IMG/VR virus record: IMGVR_UViG_3300011116_000924
Span: 1-27,227 of that record
DNA from: a virus
Reading direction: 5' to 3' (one strand)
Length of the DNA stretch: 27,227 nucleotides
This document shows, piece after piece, positions 8,694-17,935 of this stretch. The translations under genes were made by a program, and so were the position numbers. Numbering within the stretch: position 1 is the stretch's first letter; every line of letters starts with the position of its first letter. The notes under the pieces were generated by a model, which was not told where the DNA came from, did not search any database, and worked only from the letters and a program-made list of their open reading frames with translations.

Positions 8694-10184
8694 TTATGAA
8701 CGATCAAATCTTATTTCAAAGTTCAAATCTATATCATTTCTTTTTGGGACAGGTGTTCCTAATTTAGCCACTGCAACTAAATTATAATTTGAATCATATA
8801 ATCCAATTGTAGTTATATACGGAGTAAAATCTGACCCAGTTGCGAATGAAAGAAGACTACCGGTAGCATCATATAACGACGGATTAGTACTAGTATTATA
8901 ATCATTCATCGGTATGTTGATATAGTATTTTGATTGTTCTATATCTAAACTACTCTTATAAGATAAAGTAAAATCTTTTGAGAATGATGCTGAGACTAAT
9001 TCATTTTGATAGGGAGAATAAACTATCATCCCTTGATCGTAAAATACATTTCCAACTTTATTAGTTTGAAGCATTGACCCTGAATCTGATAATGTTGCTA
9101 ATGATGTAATTTCACTTTGAGTTAATGCTCTATTATAAAATCTTACTTCATCTAAACTTCCACTAAAAGGGTTTAGGCCTACTGTATTAGATGCCCCTAA
9201 ATAAATACTACTTTGATTAGATACTTTTGCAGTCGTTGTATCCGTCCCGTAGTTTAATAACGTGCCATTTTTATATATTTGTAAAACACTTCCAGACTTT
9301 TGACAAATAATATGTTGTTGTGTATTTGTATTTATTGAACCTGAGGAAATTATACTTGTAAAATTGCTATCAGAACGTCCAAAATTAATTGATGCGCTGG
9401 TATAAAATATATCAAATGGATATGATTGTAACGTAGTACTATTCCATTTTTTAGATATTAATGATTGAGTAGTTGCAGTAGAATAAGGATTAATCCAAAA
9501 TGATATTGCAAAATCATTATCAAATGTATTAAACCAACTATCACCATTATCTGCTACTTGAACATATGATGATGACCCATTAAATTTAGCTTGATATCCA
9601 TGAGTATAATTACTACTTGAAATACCTGTAATATAACTTATATCTTTATAGTAATAATTTTGCGGAGTATAACTAGAATTAAATTCATTATTAAATCCTA
9701 GGTAAATAATATTATCTAATGAAAAACTAGATGTATTAATTCTAGTATCTATTAATTCATAATTTCCATTATCTCGTAAAGTAATAGTTTCATTAGCCTT
9801 ACCTGTTAATGTTAAAGATAAACTTCCAGGTTTGATACCATCACCCGTTTTAATTCTTGGAATAGAATATGCCGTTAAATTATAATTTAAATTTCTAACA
9901 AAGGTGGTATATAATATTTCAAGATAACCAAACTTCTCGTATGGTGTATAATACAAATGATTAATACCTATATATGTATTCTTCATATAACTACCATCTG
10001 AATTTTGTAATTCTCCCGCGGCAGATGATGCACTAACATTTACATAAGTATCAGAATAAATACCTCTTAAATATTTAAAATTAGTAGCAGAAAAAGATTG
10101 TGAGGTTAAACTCCAGTTTTTGTGAGCAGTATAATTAGTTACGCTTGAATCTTGTATTGAGCCTATTACTTTAGAATCTGTCAT
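8694..10184 (-). CDS. Virion protein with LamG/concanavalin-like domain
   Basis: This 496-residue protein has a LamG-like jelly-roll domain at about residues 195-360: it opens with AKFNGSSSYVQV, has AISFWINPYS in the middle and closes with SGSLDEVRFYNRALTQSEI, the standard LamGL ending. Such domains bind carbohydrate or act as structural decoration in phage tails. The last 40 or so residues (TIGLYDSNYNLVAVAKL) are nearly the same as the C-terminus of the preceding structural gene, so the two probably dock on the same partner. A strong terminator lies just upstream, so the gene probably has its own promoter within 10185-10230. It is followed after 13 bases by endonuclease I. Exact virion position unknown. 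Confidence 0.8.
   Translation of the reverse strand: MTDSKVIGSIQDSSVTNYTAHKNWSLTSQSFSATNFKYLRGIYSDTYVNVSASSAAGELQNSDGSYMKNTYIGINHLYYTPYEKFGYLEILYTTFVRNLNYNLTAYSIPRIKTGDGIKPGSLSLTLTGKANETITLRDNGNYELIDTRINTSSFSLDNIIYLGFNNEFNSSYTPQNYYYKDISYITGISSSNYTHGYQAKFNGSSSYVQVADNGDSWFNTFDNDFAISFWINPYSTATTQSLISKKWNSTTLQSYPFDIFYTSASINFGRSDSNFTSIISSGSINTNTQQHIICQKSGSVLQIYKNGTLLNYGTDTTTAKVSNQSSIYLGASNTVGLNPFSGSLDEVRFYNRALTQSEITSLATLSDSGSMLQTNKVGNVFYDQGMIVYSPYQNELVSASFSKDFTLSYKSSLDIEQSKYYINIPMNDYNTSTNPSLYDATGSLLSFATGSDFTPYITTIGLYDSNYNLVAVAKLGTPVPKRNDIDLNFEIRFDRS
8773..8806 (-). repeat. 34-bp identical segment shared with 10342-10375
   Basis: The 34 bases are identical to 10342-10375 and encode the LYDSNYNLVAVA part of the shared C-terminal module in two neighbouring virion genes. 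Identity at synonymous positions suggests recent duplication or gene conversion, not only selection on the residues. Confidence 0.85.
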
Positions 10185-10230
10185 TAACTTGTATCTTTAT
10201 TATAAATATCGATACGATAATATATTCAGT

Positions 10231-10255
10231 AAAAAAGCTCCAATAAAGGAGCTTT
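10231..10255 (-). terminator. Intrinsic terminator after the 365-residue virion gene
   Basis: Read on the minus strand, an 8-bp stem AAAGCTCC/GGAGCTTT (10234-10241 and 10248-10255) closes a 6-base loop and runs into six T residues (10236-10231). It lies 11 bases beyond the stop at 10266 and ends the baseplate/tail transcript ahead of the LamG gene. Confidence 0.9.
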
Positions 10256-10265
10256 CTTTGTATTT

Positions 10266-11363
10266 TTAGAAATCTATTTTAACTTTAATTAATAATTCTT
10301 TTTCAAAAGATTTTTGTAAAGGTTTACTTAATTTTGCAACAGCAACTAAATTATAATTTGAATCATATAATCCAACTGAAGTTATATAAACTTTTGGATC
10401 ACCATTCATTGTAGGTTGTGCTAATGTATTAGTAGATCCGCTTACAAATGTAGGATTATTTGAAAAATTAAATTCTTGGTTAAATGCTCTTACAAATACA
10501 ATTTGCGATTTGATAGATTCTTGATTTCTTGCTGTAAATCCGTTATTTGCATTAATCGCAGCTGCGCCAGAAATTGATGTATATAATTTCCATGCATTAT
10601 CTCCACCAGGTACTGCTGATGACCCAGAAACATTTGACCCAGTAACTGTATTAAATGATAAATTTGAATTTAGTCTATCTCCATTTAAAACGATTAATCC
10701 TAAATCTGGATAAACTAAACCATAAGTATTTGCTGATGTTATAGTACCTCCAAAAATTCCTCCTGATATAGAACCGGATACAATATTATAAACTTTTCCT
10801 CCATTTGCTGTAGATACATTTGTTGGAGATATGCTATCATCAATCAAACTAATAACTTTTGCAGCCGACCCAGATACTCTAACATTACTTCCAGTATATG
10901 CTGCATTTGAAAATGCTGCACCATTTAATTCTGCTAAATTTAATTGCCATGTACCAATATTTAATCTTTCTTTTAAACGTGCTCTGTCTACTGTAATTAC
11001 ATAAATACTGTCAGAATTTACACCTCCATAAAAAGTAAATTGCGTATCTGTTGATGTTAATAAAATATTTTTATATTGAGAATAAATAGCTCTTGTAGGA
11101 GAATCACTTAATTGACCTCCTCCAGAATAACTACCACTACCTAATCTATTTCCATATGTAACAGCAAATTGACCACTGGCACTAGTACTAGTATCGCTAA
11201 CAACACTATAATAATATTGTTTTTGTGTATTGCTTAGTAATGAGCTAGTATAATATGTAGTTAAACTACTTACATTATTCGCCCATAATGGAGAAGTAAC
11301 TAATTGAAGATTATTAGCTACTATATCACTTCCTGTATTGAATGCTTTAAATGTTTGTGACAT
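10266..11363 (-). CDS. Virion structural protein sharing a C-terminal module
   Basis: A 365-residue Ser/Asn/Thr-rich protein with no signal peptide and no recognised enzymatic motif. The C-terminus (TSVGLYDSNYNLVAVAKL, then a charged tail) matches the C-terminus of the LamG protein encoded downstream; the two genes share 34 identical bases there. From memory, a similar AVAKL-type C-terminal motif occurs in other T4-like structural proteins, but I cannot name the exact family. It follows the 237-residue structural gene by 15 bases and ends the long baseplate/tail block at the terminator. An AAAGATAAT box lies just before the start, at 11369-11380. Likely a baseplate or tail component. Confidence 0.72.
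   Translation of the reverse strand: MSQTFKAFNTGSDIVANNLQLVTSPLWANNVSSLTTYYTSSLLSNTQKQYYYSVVSDTSTSASGQFAVTYGNRLGSGSYSGGGQLSDSPTRAIYSQYKNILLTSTDTQFTFYGGVNSDSIYVITVDRARLKERLNIGTWQLNLAELNGAAFSNAAYTGSNVRVSGSAAKVISLIDDSISPTNVSTANGGKVYNIVSGSISGGIFGGTITSANTYGLVYPDLGLIVLNGDRLNSNLSFNTVTGSNVSGSSAVPGGDNAWKLYTSISGAAAINANNGFTARNQESIKSQIVFVRAFNQEFNFSNNPTFVSGSTNTLAQPTMNGDPKVYITSVGLYDSNYNLVAVAKLSKPLQKSFEKELLIKVKIDF
10342..10375 (-). repeat. 34-bp identical partner of 8773-8806
   Basis: Second copy of the identical 34-base segment, here in the C-terminal part of the 365-residue virion gene. The surrounding bases differ between the copies, so the duplicated module is about 20 residues long at the protein level. 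Confidence 0.85.
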
Positions 11364-11378
11364 GTTATATTATTATCT

Positions 11379-12092
11379 TTATAGTGATAAATTAACTGTA
11401 TATGTTGCTCTACCACCAATTTCATTTGCATCTATGTAAATTAAACTAGTTTTACTAGGAGAACCTCCGGTAGTAAGCAATGATGCGGCTTGTGCTGCTG
11501 TTATTGCTTTTTGCGTAATTGTAAAATTCGATTGTACAACAATTGAAGTTAATAAATTAGAGTCGCCAATTGCTGATGTTGAAGACTGATTACCTACAAA
11601 GTTAACTCCTAACATGCCTACAGAACTATCTTCAATTTTAAAATATGTCGGGTCATATGTAATTGTATATCCTAACATATTATTATTATAATTTGGATCT
11701 GATGTTGAAATAGCTACTTCTTGACTTCGAGCATTTGATGTCGTTTTAATAGAACCATCATTATAATTCCATTTAAATGTATTTGTTGTAGGTGCAAGAT
11801 TTACAGTTACTAATGCAGGCGTATTTCTAGGCAACGTTATTAATTTACTTTTTAAATTTTGCTCTGGAATTGGAGATGCTTCCAATACCGGCATATTTTC
11901 AATAATAATACCGTAATAATCACTTCCTAATGGATGTGCTGGATTCCATAAATCATAATTTACTTCATCATCGCCTAAAGCAAAATATCTAATATCTAAG
12001 CCGTTAGTATTACCACCCTGTGCTAATATTTCTCGACCCTTTGTAGTTAATATTGCGTCTACAGTTACGCTAGCATTATTTAAATATCCCAT
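11379..12092 (-). CDS. Putative baseplate/tail structural protein
   Basis: A 237-residue protein that begins with YLNNASVTVDAILTTKGREI and continues RYFALGDDEVNYDLWNPAHP. From memory this kind of N-terminus (a 'new unit with free end' followed by 'all data in register' pattern of ILTxKGRE...FALxDDE) is conserved among structural proteins of phages with T4-like tails, but I cannot assign a T4 gene number. The rest is beta-rich with no membrane segment. It lies between the 1290-residue structural gene (46-base gap) and the 365-residue virion gene (15-base gap) and so belongs to the same assembly block. Confidence 0.7.
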   Translation of the reverse strand: MGYLNNASVTVDAILTTKGREILAQGGNTNGLDIRYFALGDDEVNYDLWNPAHPLGSDYYGIIIENMPVLEASPIPEQNLKSKLITLPRNTPALVTVNLAPTTNTFKWNYNDGSIKTTSNARSQEVAISTSDPNYNNNMLGYTITYDPTYFKIEDSSVGMLGVNFVGNQSSTSAIGDSNLLTSIVVQSNFTITQKAITAAQAASLLTTGGSPSKTSLIYIDANEIGGRATYTVNLSL

Positions 12093-12139
12093 AATGTTTT
12101 ATCTTCTTATTTTAAATAATTATATGTTAAGATTGATTT

Positions 12140-15100
12140 TTAACCTAAATTAAATCCCGGACCTGGATTTGTAGTTCTGCCTGCATTATTAGGATTTGTG
12201 CTCGGAACTGGTTTAGTTGTGCTAGGAGGTGTAATAGTAGGTACTGATGGATTATTTCTAATTGTACCTGGTCGTACATATGTAATAGTAATAACTGGAG
12301 AATTATCTGGCAAATCTTTACTATTAACATTATATCCTGCGGCAGATATTTTAGTACCTTCAAATGTTCGTTTTCTATACGCTAATAAAGCATAGTTATA
12401 GTCTTGAACTTCAGCAGCTTTATAACTACTACTACTATTAAATTTTCCTAAACTTGCACTTTCCGCAGTAGAATAGATAGGATAAAATACTTGTCTTGTT
12501 AATGATGGTGTGTTTTGTAATACTACAGTACCTGTAGGCTCAAATCGTACCATCATATCAACAACTCCAGACCCAGAAATAAATTTACTTGAACTGTAAT
12601 TATATATACCTGCTTTTTCTAATTGCTCCGTATAATCAATACTTGCACTGTATACTGGGTATTCTCCTGATAGTATAGTTTGAGTATGTGTATTAATATT
12701 TCCGTCATATGAAGGTATTGTAACGTTAACATCATCTACAATAATAAATTTGCTACGTTCTAATACATTTTGTCTAATTTTAATACTATTATCTAATACA
12801 ACTCTTGCAGGTAATAATTGTTTTAATTGGTCAAAGAAAGAATAATCATATACCGACAATAATCTTAATAATGCTGGCATATTATTTTTATCTTTATACT
12901 TTTTCCAATATTGATATTGTATTGTTTGTAAATTAGTATAGTAAGATAAATTTTGGTCTGCAGGGTCTCCTATATAATCATCAATATCAAAATATCCTAA
13001 CTGATTATAGATATCCGAGTCTACCATATCTTGTGGAGATAAATAAACTCCTAAAACGTTAGTATCTTTTGGTGTTTGTTCTGAGGTAGGAGTTTCTGCA
13101 GAATAATCAATATTTAATGAGCTTGATAAAGGAGTATCAACAATACGTATTTTTTCTGTATAAATATTATCACTTCCTAAACTAGGAACTGCTACATATG
13201 TAGTATAATCTTCTCCTCCTAAATCTGTAAATACAAATCCACTTAATGTCGCAGCAGATGCTATTGAACCAGAGAAACTCGGTCTTCCTTGATCTGGATG
13301 CACTGAAGGATAACTTCCTGTAATATCTGTTAAGTAAGAAAATGGTGCTCTGAAATCTAAATAGTTAAAAGCATCTGGGTCAGCATTACCTCCATAGAAT
13401 AATGGATTTCTTGTATATTCTAGCAAGGTAGCATTATTTAACTCATATGACCAATATCTAAATTCGTTCATATTACCATCAAATGCTTTATTAGACGTAC
13501 CATAACTTGCAGACCCTATAATTATATTACTAGGTGAATTATAGTAGAAATTTGAGCCAATTACAGAGCTTGATTGATTATAAATTATATTATCGTAATT
13601 TTTAACCGCGGCAGAAATTTGTACACTAGAAGAAACTTCATACGTAAATAAAGTATACAATAAAGACTTTAAATAACTATCTGCTTCAAATGTAGAACTT
13701 GAGGCTGCCATTCTTGCACTAAACGCTGCTACTAAAGCATCTACTGTAGGTGTCCCGTCAGAAACCGGTGTTCTTGTAATCATTAATGATGTCCAATCTC
13801 CGTTAAACATCGGAACATTATCTAAAGATGCACTTATATAATTTACGCCATCATTTAAAAGATAATATGTAATCTTACCTTCTTTAGGTCTATATCCACT
13901 AGGTTGATCGTATGTAATATAAAAATACGGCAATCCTGCATTGTCTGTTCTTAATAATGTTCTAGGATATAATGATACTGTTGGATCTGGTTTAAATCTA
14001 AACTGTATTGTATTTGGATATGTATTTGTAGAATATAATGGAGCCCAAGGAATTGATACTGATGCTGTAGGACTAGTTGCATTATTAAATTCTAACGAAT
14101 AAATAAACTTATCTACTTGCCAATTTGGAGTTATATTATTTGTTGTAGGTCCACCAAATTCTTTAATATTAATAACTGTAGAAGGAATTCCATAACAAGA
14201 CATTAAAGCTTGAATAGAACGTTTAGTTCCTTTTGTTTTTAATAAATAAGGTAAGTTATTTACAATACGATTCCAAATTTCTAAAGTATACTGCTCTGTA
14301 GAAATTGTCGGAGTTAAACTTCCCGTTTGAAGATAATTTCCATTAGCATCTAAACCAGTTACATACTGCCAAAGACTATCTTTCTTTTTAGAGTTAACTA
14401 ATTTCCATCCAAAAGAATCTGCGACTGAAGTTAATAAATCCTTACTAATACCATCTAATGGATGTTCTTCTCGAGAATGTATTGAAGTTAAATGATTAAT
14501 GTATGTATAGATAATGTCAAAATGATGACCTATCATATTTACGAATACAAAATATTCTGAATTTCTATCATCTAATAAAATACTTGCTGGTACTGTCTTT
14601 AATAAAGAATTGATATTATTTTTATCATATTCTTGTAATATCGCTCTTGTATTTTCTACATATGTTATTACAGCCGAAGATGTTGTATTTTGTAAATTAT
14701 ACCCTACATTAGAATTTAATGATCCGGTAGAATAGTTATCAACCCAAAAATTGTATGATTCTAACCAATTTAAACTACCCGTAGTTGTTTTAGGCCAAGT
14801 AGCAATACTTCCGGTATAGAATGTATATAAACTTCCAGATTCAGCACCAAAATATAAATACTTTTCAAAATCATCAAATCCTGTAATTATTTTATTACGC
14901 TTTTTTACAACATCAATAATATTTGCTGATTTGATACTTTGATTAATATTGTTAAGAGTATTTAATTGCTTATTATAATCTTCTATTAATTGTATTTTGT
15001 AATAAAAGTTATAAAATCTTTCTTCTCCCGAACTATAAAATATAAATTGTTCTGGTTTACTATAATCAATATTTAATTTAATACTTCTTAAATCACTTCC

Positions 15101-16012
15101 AAAATATGAATCTATAATTTGTTGCGATGTAGATAAATTTACATCTAATAAATCATTCCATGTTTGGAAGCCCGTAGTTGTATTTTTATATAAATCTACA
15201 TCTATACTAAAATTAGGACCTTGAATTGCAATTGTAGGATCTACAATTTCTACATTTTGTATATATTCTACTACATCTCCATAACTAAAAAATACTTCGT
15301 CTATTTCACAAACTTGAGTAACATCAATATCAATAGGTAATGGTTCGTATAATTTAACTAAAATTTCAAAAGATGGTGGGCCAACTAATTCAATATTAAG
15401 TATTCTAACTAATCTGTTTTGGCCAAAGTTTAAAAATATATTTCTAACTTTACCATTTCTAGTTAAAATAGTTTCAAAATCTGTTTTACCGTCTACTTTA
15501 GTATCTAATGCTAATTGATTTTCTGAATATACAGAAGATATAATTCCTTCCGTAACTGCAGGAGTAAAAGTACCATCAAGATTAAATGTACCCTGAGGTG
15601 CAGAAATTGATTGTGTAAATTGCGATACCGCTTGTTTTCTTAATAATCTAACTTCTGTTCTAGTAGAAGATATTTCTTCAACAATTAAATTATTAGGAAA
15701 TGGTCCGCCGATTTGATCGTATGAATTAACAATATAATAATACTTACCAGAATTTAAATTACTTTGGTCAAAATATGTAGATAAATTAATATCTAAATAT
15801 TTATCCGCTGCTTCTACTCGAAAAGGAACTTTATTATTTTCTACATAACTTTCAATTAATATTCCATCAAACGAATATAAATTTACTTCATATTTGCTAG
15901 ACTGAGCAACCGGTGTTTGAGTATTTACTTGACCTATTATTGATAAATCAGTATTAGTAAAACCACTTTCGTATGTTGGTTTATCTGTTTGAAGTAATGT
16001 ATCTATTAGCAT
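12140..16012 (-). CDS. Giant baseplate/tail protein with LamG-like insert
   Basis: At 1290 residues this is the largest gene in the window. It follows the gp6-like block, where T4 phages carry gp7-type large wedge proteins, so a wedge role is likely by position. Around residue 595 it has LLKTKGTKRSIQALMSCYGI, a segment resembling the conserved core of P2 gpI-like tail/baseplate proteins. Residues about 650-870 look like a concanavalin/LamG fold (IQFRFKPDP early, FDGNMNEFRYWSYELNN at the end). A further alpha/beta part contains YWKKYKDKNNMPALLRLLSV. The C-terminus is a Pro/Thr/Asn-rich tail that may be disordered. The start is directly preceded by AGATAATTATATTAA, which overlaps the preceding stop. 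I could not align it with T4 gp7, so the name stays generic. Confidence 0.75.
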   Translation of the reverse strand: MLIDTLLQTDKPTYESGFTNTDLSIIGQVNTQTPVAQSSKYEVNLYSFDGILIESYVENNKVPFRVEAADKYLDINLSTYFDQSNLNSGKYYYIVNSYDQIGGPFPNNLIVEEISSTRTEVRLLRKQAVSQFTQSISAPQGTFNLDGTFTPAVTEGIISSVYSENQLALDTKVDGKTDFETILTRNGKVRNIFLNFGQNRLVRILNIELVGPPSFEILVKLYEPLPIDIDVTQVCEIDEVFFSYGDVVEYIQNVEIVDPTIAIQGPNFSIDVDLYKNTTTGFQTWNDLLDVNLSTSQQIIDSYFGSDLRSIKLNIDYSKPEQFIFYSSGEERFYNFYYKIQLIEDYNKQLNTLNNINQSIKSANIIDVVKKRNKIITGFDDFEKYLYFGAESGSLYTFYTGSIATWPKTTTGSLNWLESYNFWVDNYSTGSLNSNVGYNLQNTTSSAVITYVENTRAILQEYDKNNINSLLKTVPASILLDDRNSEYFVFVNMIGHHFDIIYTYINHLTSIHSREEHPLDGISKDLLTSVADSFGWKLVNSKKKDSLWQYVTGLDANGNYLQTGSLTPTISTEQYTLEIWNRIVNNLPYLLKTKGTKRSIQALMSCYGIPSTVINIKEFGGPTTNNITPNWQVDKFIYSLEFNNATSPTASVSIPWAPLYSTNTYPNTIQFRFKPDPTVSLYPRTLLRTDNAGLPYFYITYDQPSGYRPKEGKITYYLLNDGVNYISASLDNVPMFNGDWTSLMITRTPVSDGTPTVDALVAAFSARMAASSSTFEADSYLKSLLYTLFTYEVSSSVQISAAVKNYDNIIYNQSSSVIGSNFYYNSPSNIIIGSASYGTSNKAFDGNMNEFRYWSYELNNATLLEYTRNPLFYGGNADPDAFNYLDFRAPFSYLTDITGSYPSVHPDQGRPSFSGSIASAATLSGFVFTDLGGEDYTTYVAVPSLGSDNIYTEKIRIVDTPLSSSLNIDYSAETPTSEQTPKDTNVLGVYLSPQDMVDSDIYNQLGYFDIDDYIGDPADQNLSYYTNLQTIQYQYWKKYKDKNNMPALLRLLSVYDYSFFDQLKQLLPARVVLDNSIKIRQNVLERSKFIIVDDVNVTIPSYDGNINTHTQTILSGEYPVYSASIDYTEQLEKAGIYNYSSSKFISGSGVVDMMVRFEPTGTVVLQNTPSLTRQVFYPIYSTAESASLGKFNSSSSYKAAEVQDYNYALLAYRKRTFEGTKISAAGYNVNSKDLPDNSPVITITYVRPGTIRNNPSVPTITPPSTTKPVPSTNPNNAGRTTNPGPGFNLG

Positions 16013-16027
16013 TTAATATAATTATCT
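16013..16027 (-). promoter_or_regulatory. AGATAATTATATTAA box abutting the start of the 1290-residue gene
   Basis: The minus strand reads AGATAATTATATTAA directly against the ATG at 16012, and its AGATAA contains the stop codon of the preceding gene. The same 15-base string occurs at 20801-20815 before the gene starting at 20790. Being this close to the ATG, it could influence initiation rather than act as a promoter. Confidence 0.35.
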
Positions 16028-16843
16028 CGGTAAGAAAGAGAATGTAGAACCTGGTAAGATTTCCATTAAGAAATTATCTGGTATTGTAGATATACTATTT
16101 GAACCTGGGGCAATTGGTCTTGTTAATGTATATTTAACGGGTAAATATATAACATTACCTCCTAGGAGCTGCGTCGTTTTTACATTCATTTGAAATTCTT
16201 CAGAAACATCTCCTTCTTTATATGATTGTTTATTTAATGTAGCCGTTAAATTTGTTCCTGTTTGTTTTTCAAGTGTAGTTGTACCATCTCTCCAAAATAA
16301 TAATGTAGTATTCATTTTAGTTACATTATTTAAATCTGTCTTTCCTATATATTTAAATCTAAATTTTATAGTTGCATCTAAATCATAGGTAGCTTCGGAA
16401 TTCGCATCTGCGTATACTGTTGCTTGTTTATTAGGTATACTCCAGAATTTTAATCCGTTTGATTGTCTACTATTAAAATTAGGAGCTGTGCTATCATCAT
16501 TAAATCCTATATTTTCATATACTATTTGACCGTTATATGTAATCTTAGAGTTATTTTTAATTACAGGATACGCATATTGAGGTTCAGTTACAGAAACTAA
16601 AAATCCTCCTTTTAAATCTGTAGATAAACTGTTAACAACATTATTTAATGAATTTACTTGAGTAGTCAATTCTTTAATTAATGCATCTTTATCAATTGTA
16701 GGTGTTAATTCCGTAAATTCTTTATTATCTAATAAAAATCGGTCATATTGGTCTAAGGTAATAATTTGTTCTTGACATAAAATGCTAACAACACTACTAC
16801 CACTTTCATTAACTATAAATTGTCCTAAACTATTTCTTGCCAT
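16022..16843 (-). CDS. Putative virion structural protein
   Basis: A 273-residue protein that I do not recognise. The N-terminal 80 residues include a predicted helical stretch (LIKELTTQVNSLNNVVNSL) with leucine/valine heptad spacing, suggesting a short trimeric coiled coil. The remainder is beta-rich and contains phrases such as FRFKYIGKTDLNNV and VIYLPVKYTLTRP. It has no signal peptide or membrane segment. It lies one base from the 359-residue gene before it and 9 bases from the 1290-residue gene after it, so it is almost certainly co-expressed with baseplate proteins. A short fibre or wedge accessory is one possibility, but this is inferred from position and the coiled coil only. Confidence 0.68.
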   Translation of the reverse strand: MARNSLGQFIVNESGSSVVSILCQEQIITLDQYDRFLLDNKEFTELTPTIDKDALIKELTTQVNSLNNVVNSLSTDLKGGFLVSVTEPQYAYPVIKNNSKITYNGQIVYENIGFNDDSTAPNFNSRQSNGLKFWSIPNKQATVYADANSEATYDLDATIKFRFKYIGKTDLNNVTKMNTTLLFWRDGTTTLEKQTGTNLTATLNKQSYKEGDVSEEFQMNVKTTQLLGGNVIYLPVKYTLTRPIAPGSNSISTIPDNFLMEILPGSTFSFLPR

Positions 16844-16844
16844 A

Positions 16845-17924
16845 TTATATTATACTAAAAACTTCATCTGCTTTAAAATACTTAACTATATTTCCGCTTA
16901 CTACTTTATAAACAAATCTATAAAATCTGTTTCTTTGAAGTATATTAAAATTAAATACAAAATAATTACCTGTACTATCACAGCTTACTTTAGTATAATT
17001 ACTAAATGGAACTAACGATTCTCCGGTATAATAATCTTCTACACCGTAATAAGTAGTTTGTGGAAGATATTGAACAATGTTATATGCACTGCCCGTTGCA
17101 AATGTTCTTACTGGGAAAAGTGGTCTTGATATTAATCTAATAGTTTCAATAGAATTTTGGTCATATTGCTTATTAAGATTTTTAGTTATAATTGTATATC
17201 TATCTGTAGATAAAGCTGGTAATGAGCCTGTTACAAACGAAGAATCATCCCAAGCTAATTCTAATCTAGGAGGATATACTGTATTTGTTTCGTTACTAAA
17301 AAATTGAATAGGTCCATAAGTTTGAGTATCATATTCTAATGAACCAGATACTTTAATTATAAATCCTTGTTCTACAATAGAACCACTTAACCAGGCATTT
17401 ACGATATTAGATACATTTAAATTTAAGTCTTGTCTTAAAGGAGAATAGGTAAATTGTTGTTTTGATTCTGAAGCAGCATACCAATTACCTCCCATTTTAT
17501 TTACTAAGTACGATGCTGTAACTCCCGTAGCAAATGAACTAGTTGCCCAAGCAGTTGCTTCTGTTGCATATTGCCAAGAGACTCCATCTGTTAAAAATGG
17601 TAAGTAGTTTAATTTACCTGTACCTCTTGTCCATGATTGTGATACCGGGTAACAAGCAACTGTATAATCTACTGGAGCATCAATAGATTCTAAACTATAT
17701 AATTTTAATGTAGAAACTAAACTACCGGTTGATACTAAACCTTGACTTCTTAGGTTAGCAATTGATTGACTTGCATTAAAATTAATTAAAATTCTAGATA
17801 CTTCAATAATACTATTACTAGTAACAACTTTTTCTAATTCCAATACTTCGTCTAAACCAGCATTTAATGTTGGTTCTTTTTCGTATATTGTTGCGTCTTG
17901 GTCGGAATATAAATGATATATCAT
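16845..17924 (-). CDS. Putative baseplate/tail protein, DNRLRE-like fold
   Basis: A 359-residue protein opening with YSDQDATIYEKEPTLNAG and then SRILINFNAS. This resembles the start of DNRLRE-type beta-sandwich domains (DATI.....N.G followed by a 'single-stranded' RxLLxFD pattern), found in surface and structural proteins. The middle contains LNLNVSNIVNAWLSGSI and GFIIKVSGSLE, again like that family. No T4 counterpart can be named. It starts 11 bases after the gp6-like stop and its end nearly touches the next gene, so it is part of the baseplate operon. Probably a beta-rich decoration or connector on the wedge. Confidence 0.68.
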   Translation of the reverse strand: MIYHLYSDQDATIYEKEPTLNAGLDEVLELEKVVTSNSIIEVSRILINFNASQSIANLRSQGLVSTGSLVSTLKLYSLESIDAPVDYTVACYPVSQSWTRGTGKLNYLPFLTDGVSWQYATEATAWATSSFATGVTASYLVNKMGGNWYAASESKQQFTYSPLRQDLNLNVSNIVNAWLSGSIVEQGFIIKVSGSLEYDTQTYGPIQFFSNETNTVYPPRLELAWDDSSFVTGSLPALSTDRYTIITKNLNKQYDQNSIETIRLISRPLFPVRTFATGSAYNIVQYLPQTTYYGVEDYYTGESLVPFSNYTKVSCDSTGNYFVFNFNILQRNRFYRFVYKVVSGNIVKYFKADEVFSII

Positions 17925-17935
17925 TGCTTAATTAA

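Noticed and set aside
10201-10208. TATAAATA, identical to the T4 late promoter consensus
   Set aside because: It is on the plus strand, where there is no gene to transcribe. On the coding strand the same bases read TATTTATA.
12145-12363. Second minus-strand frame within the 3' end of the 1290-residue gene
   Set aside because: It lies wholly within the larger gene in another register, and its Leu/Gln-rich product looks like a shifted reading of the Pro/Thr-rich tail.
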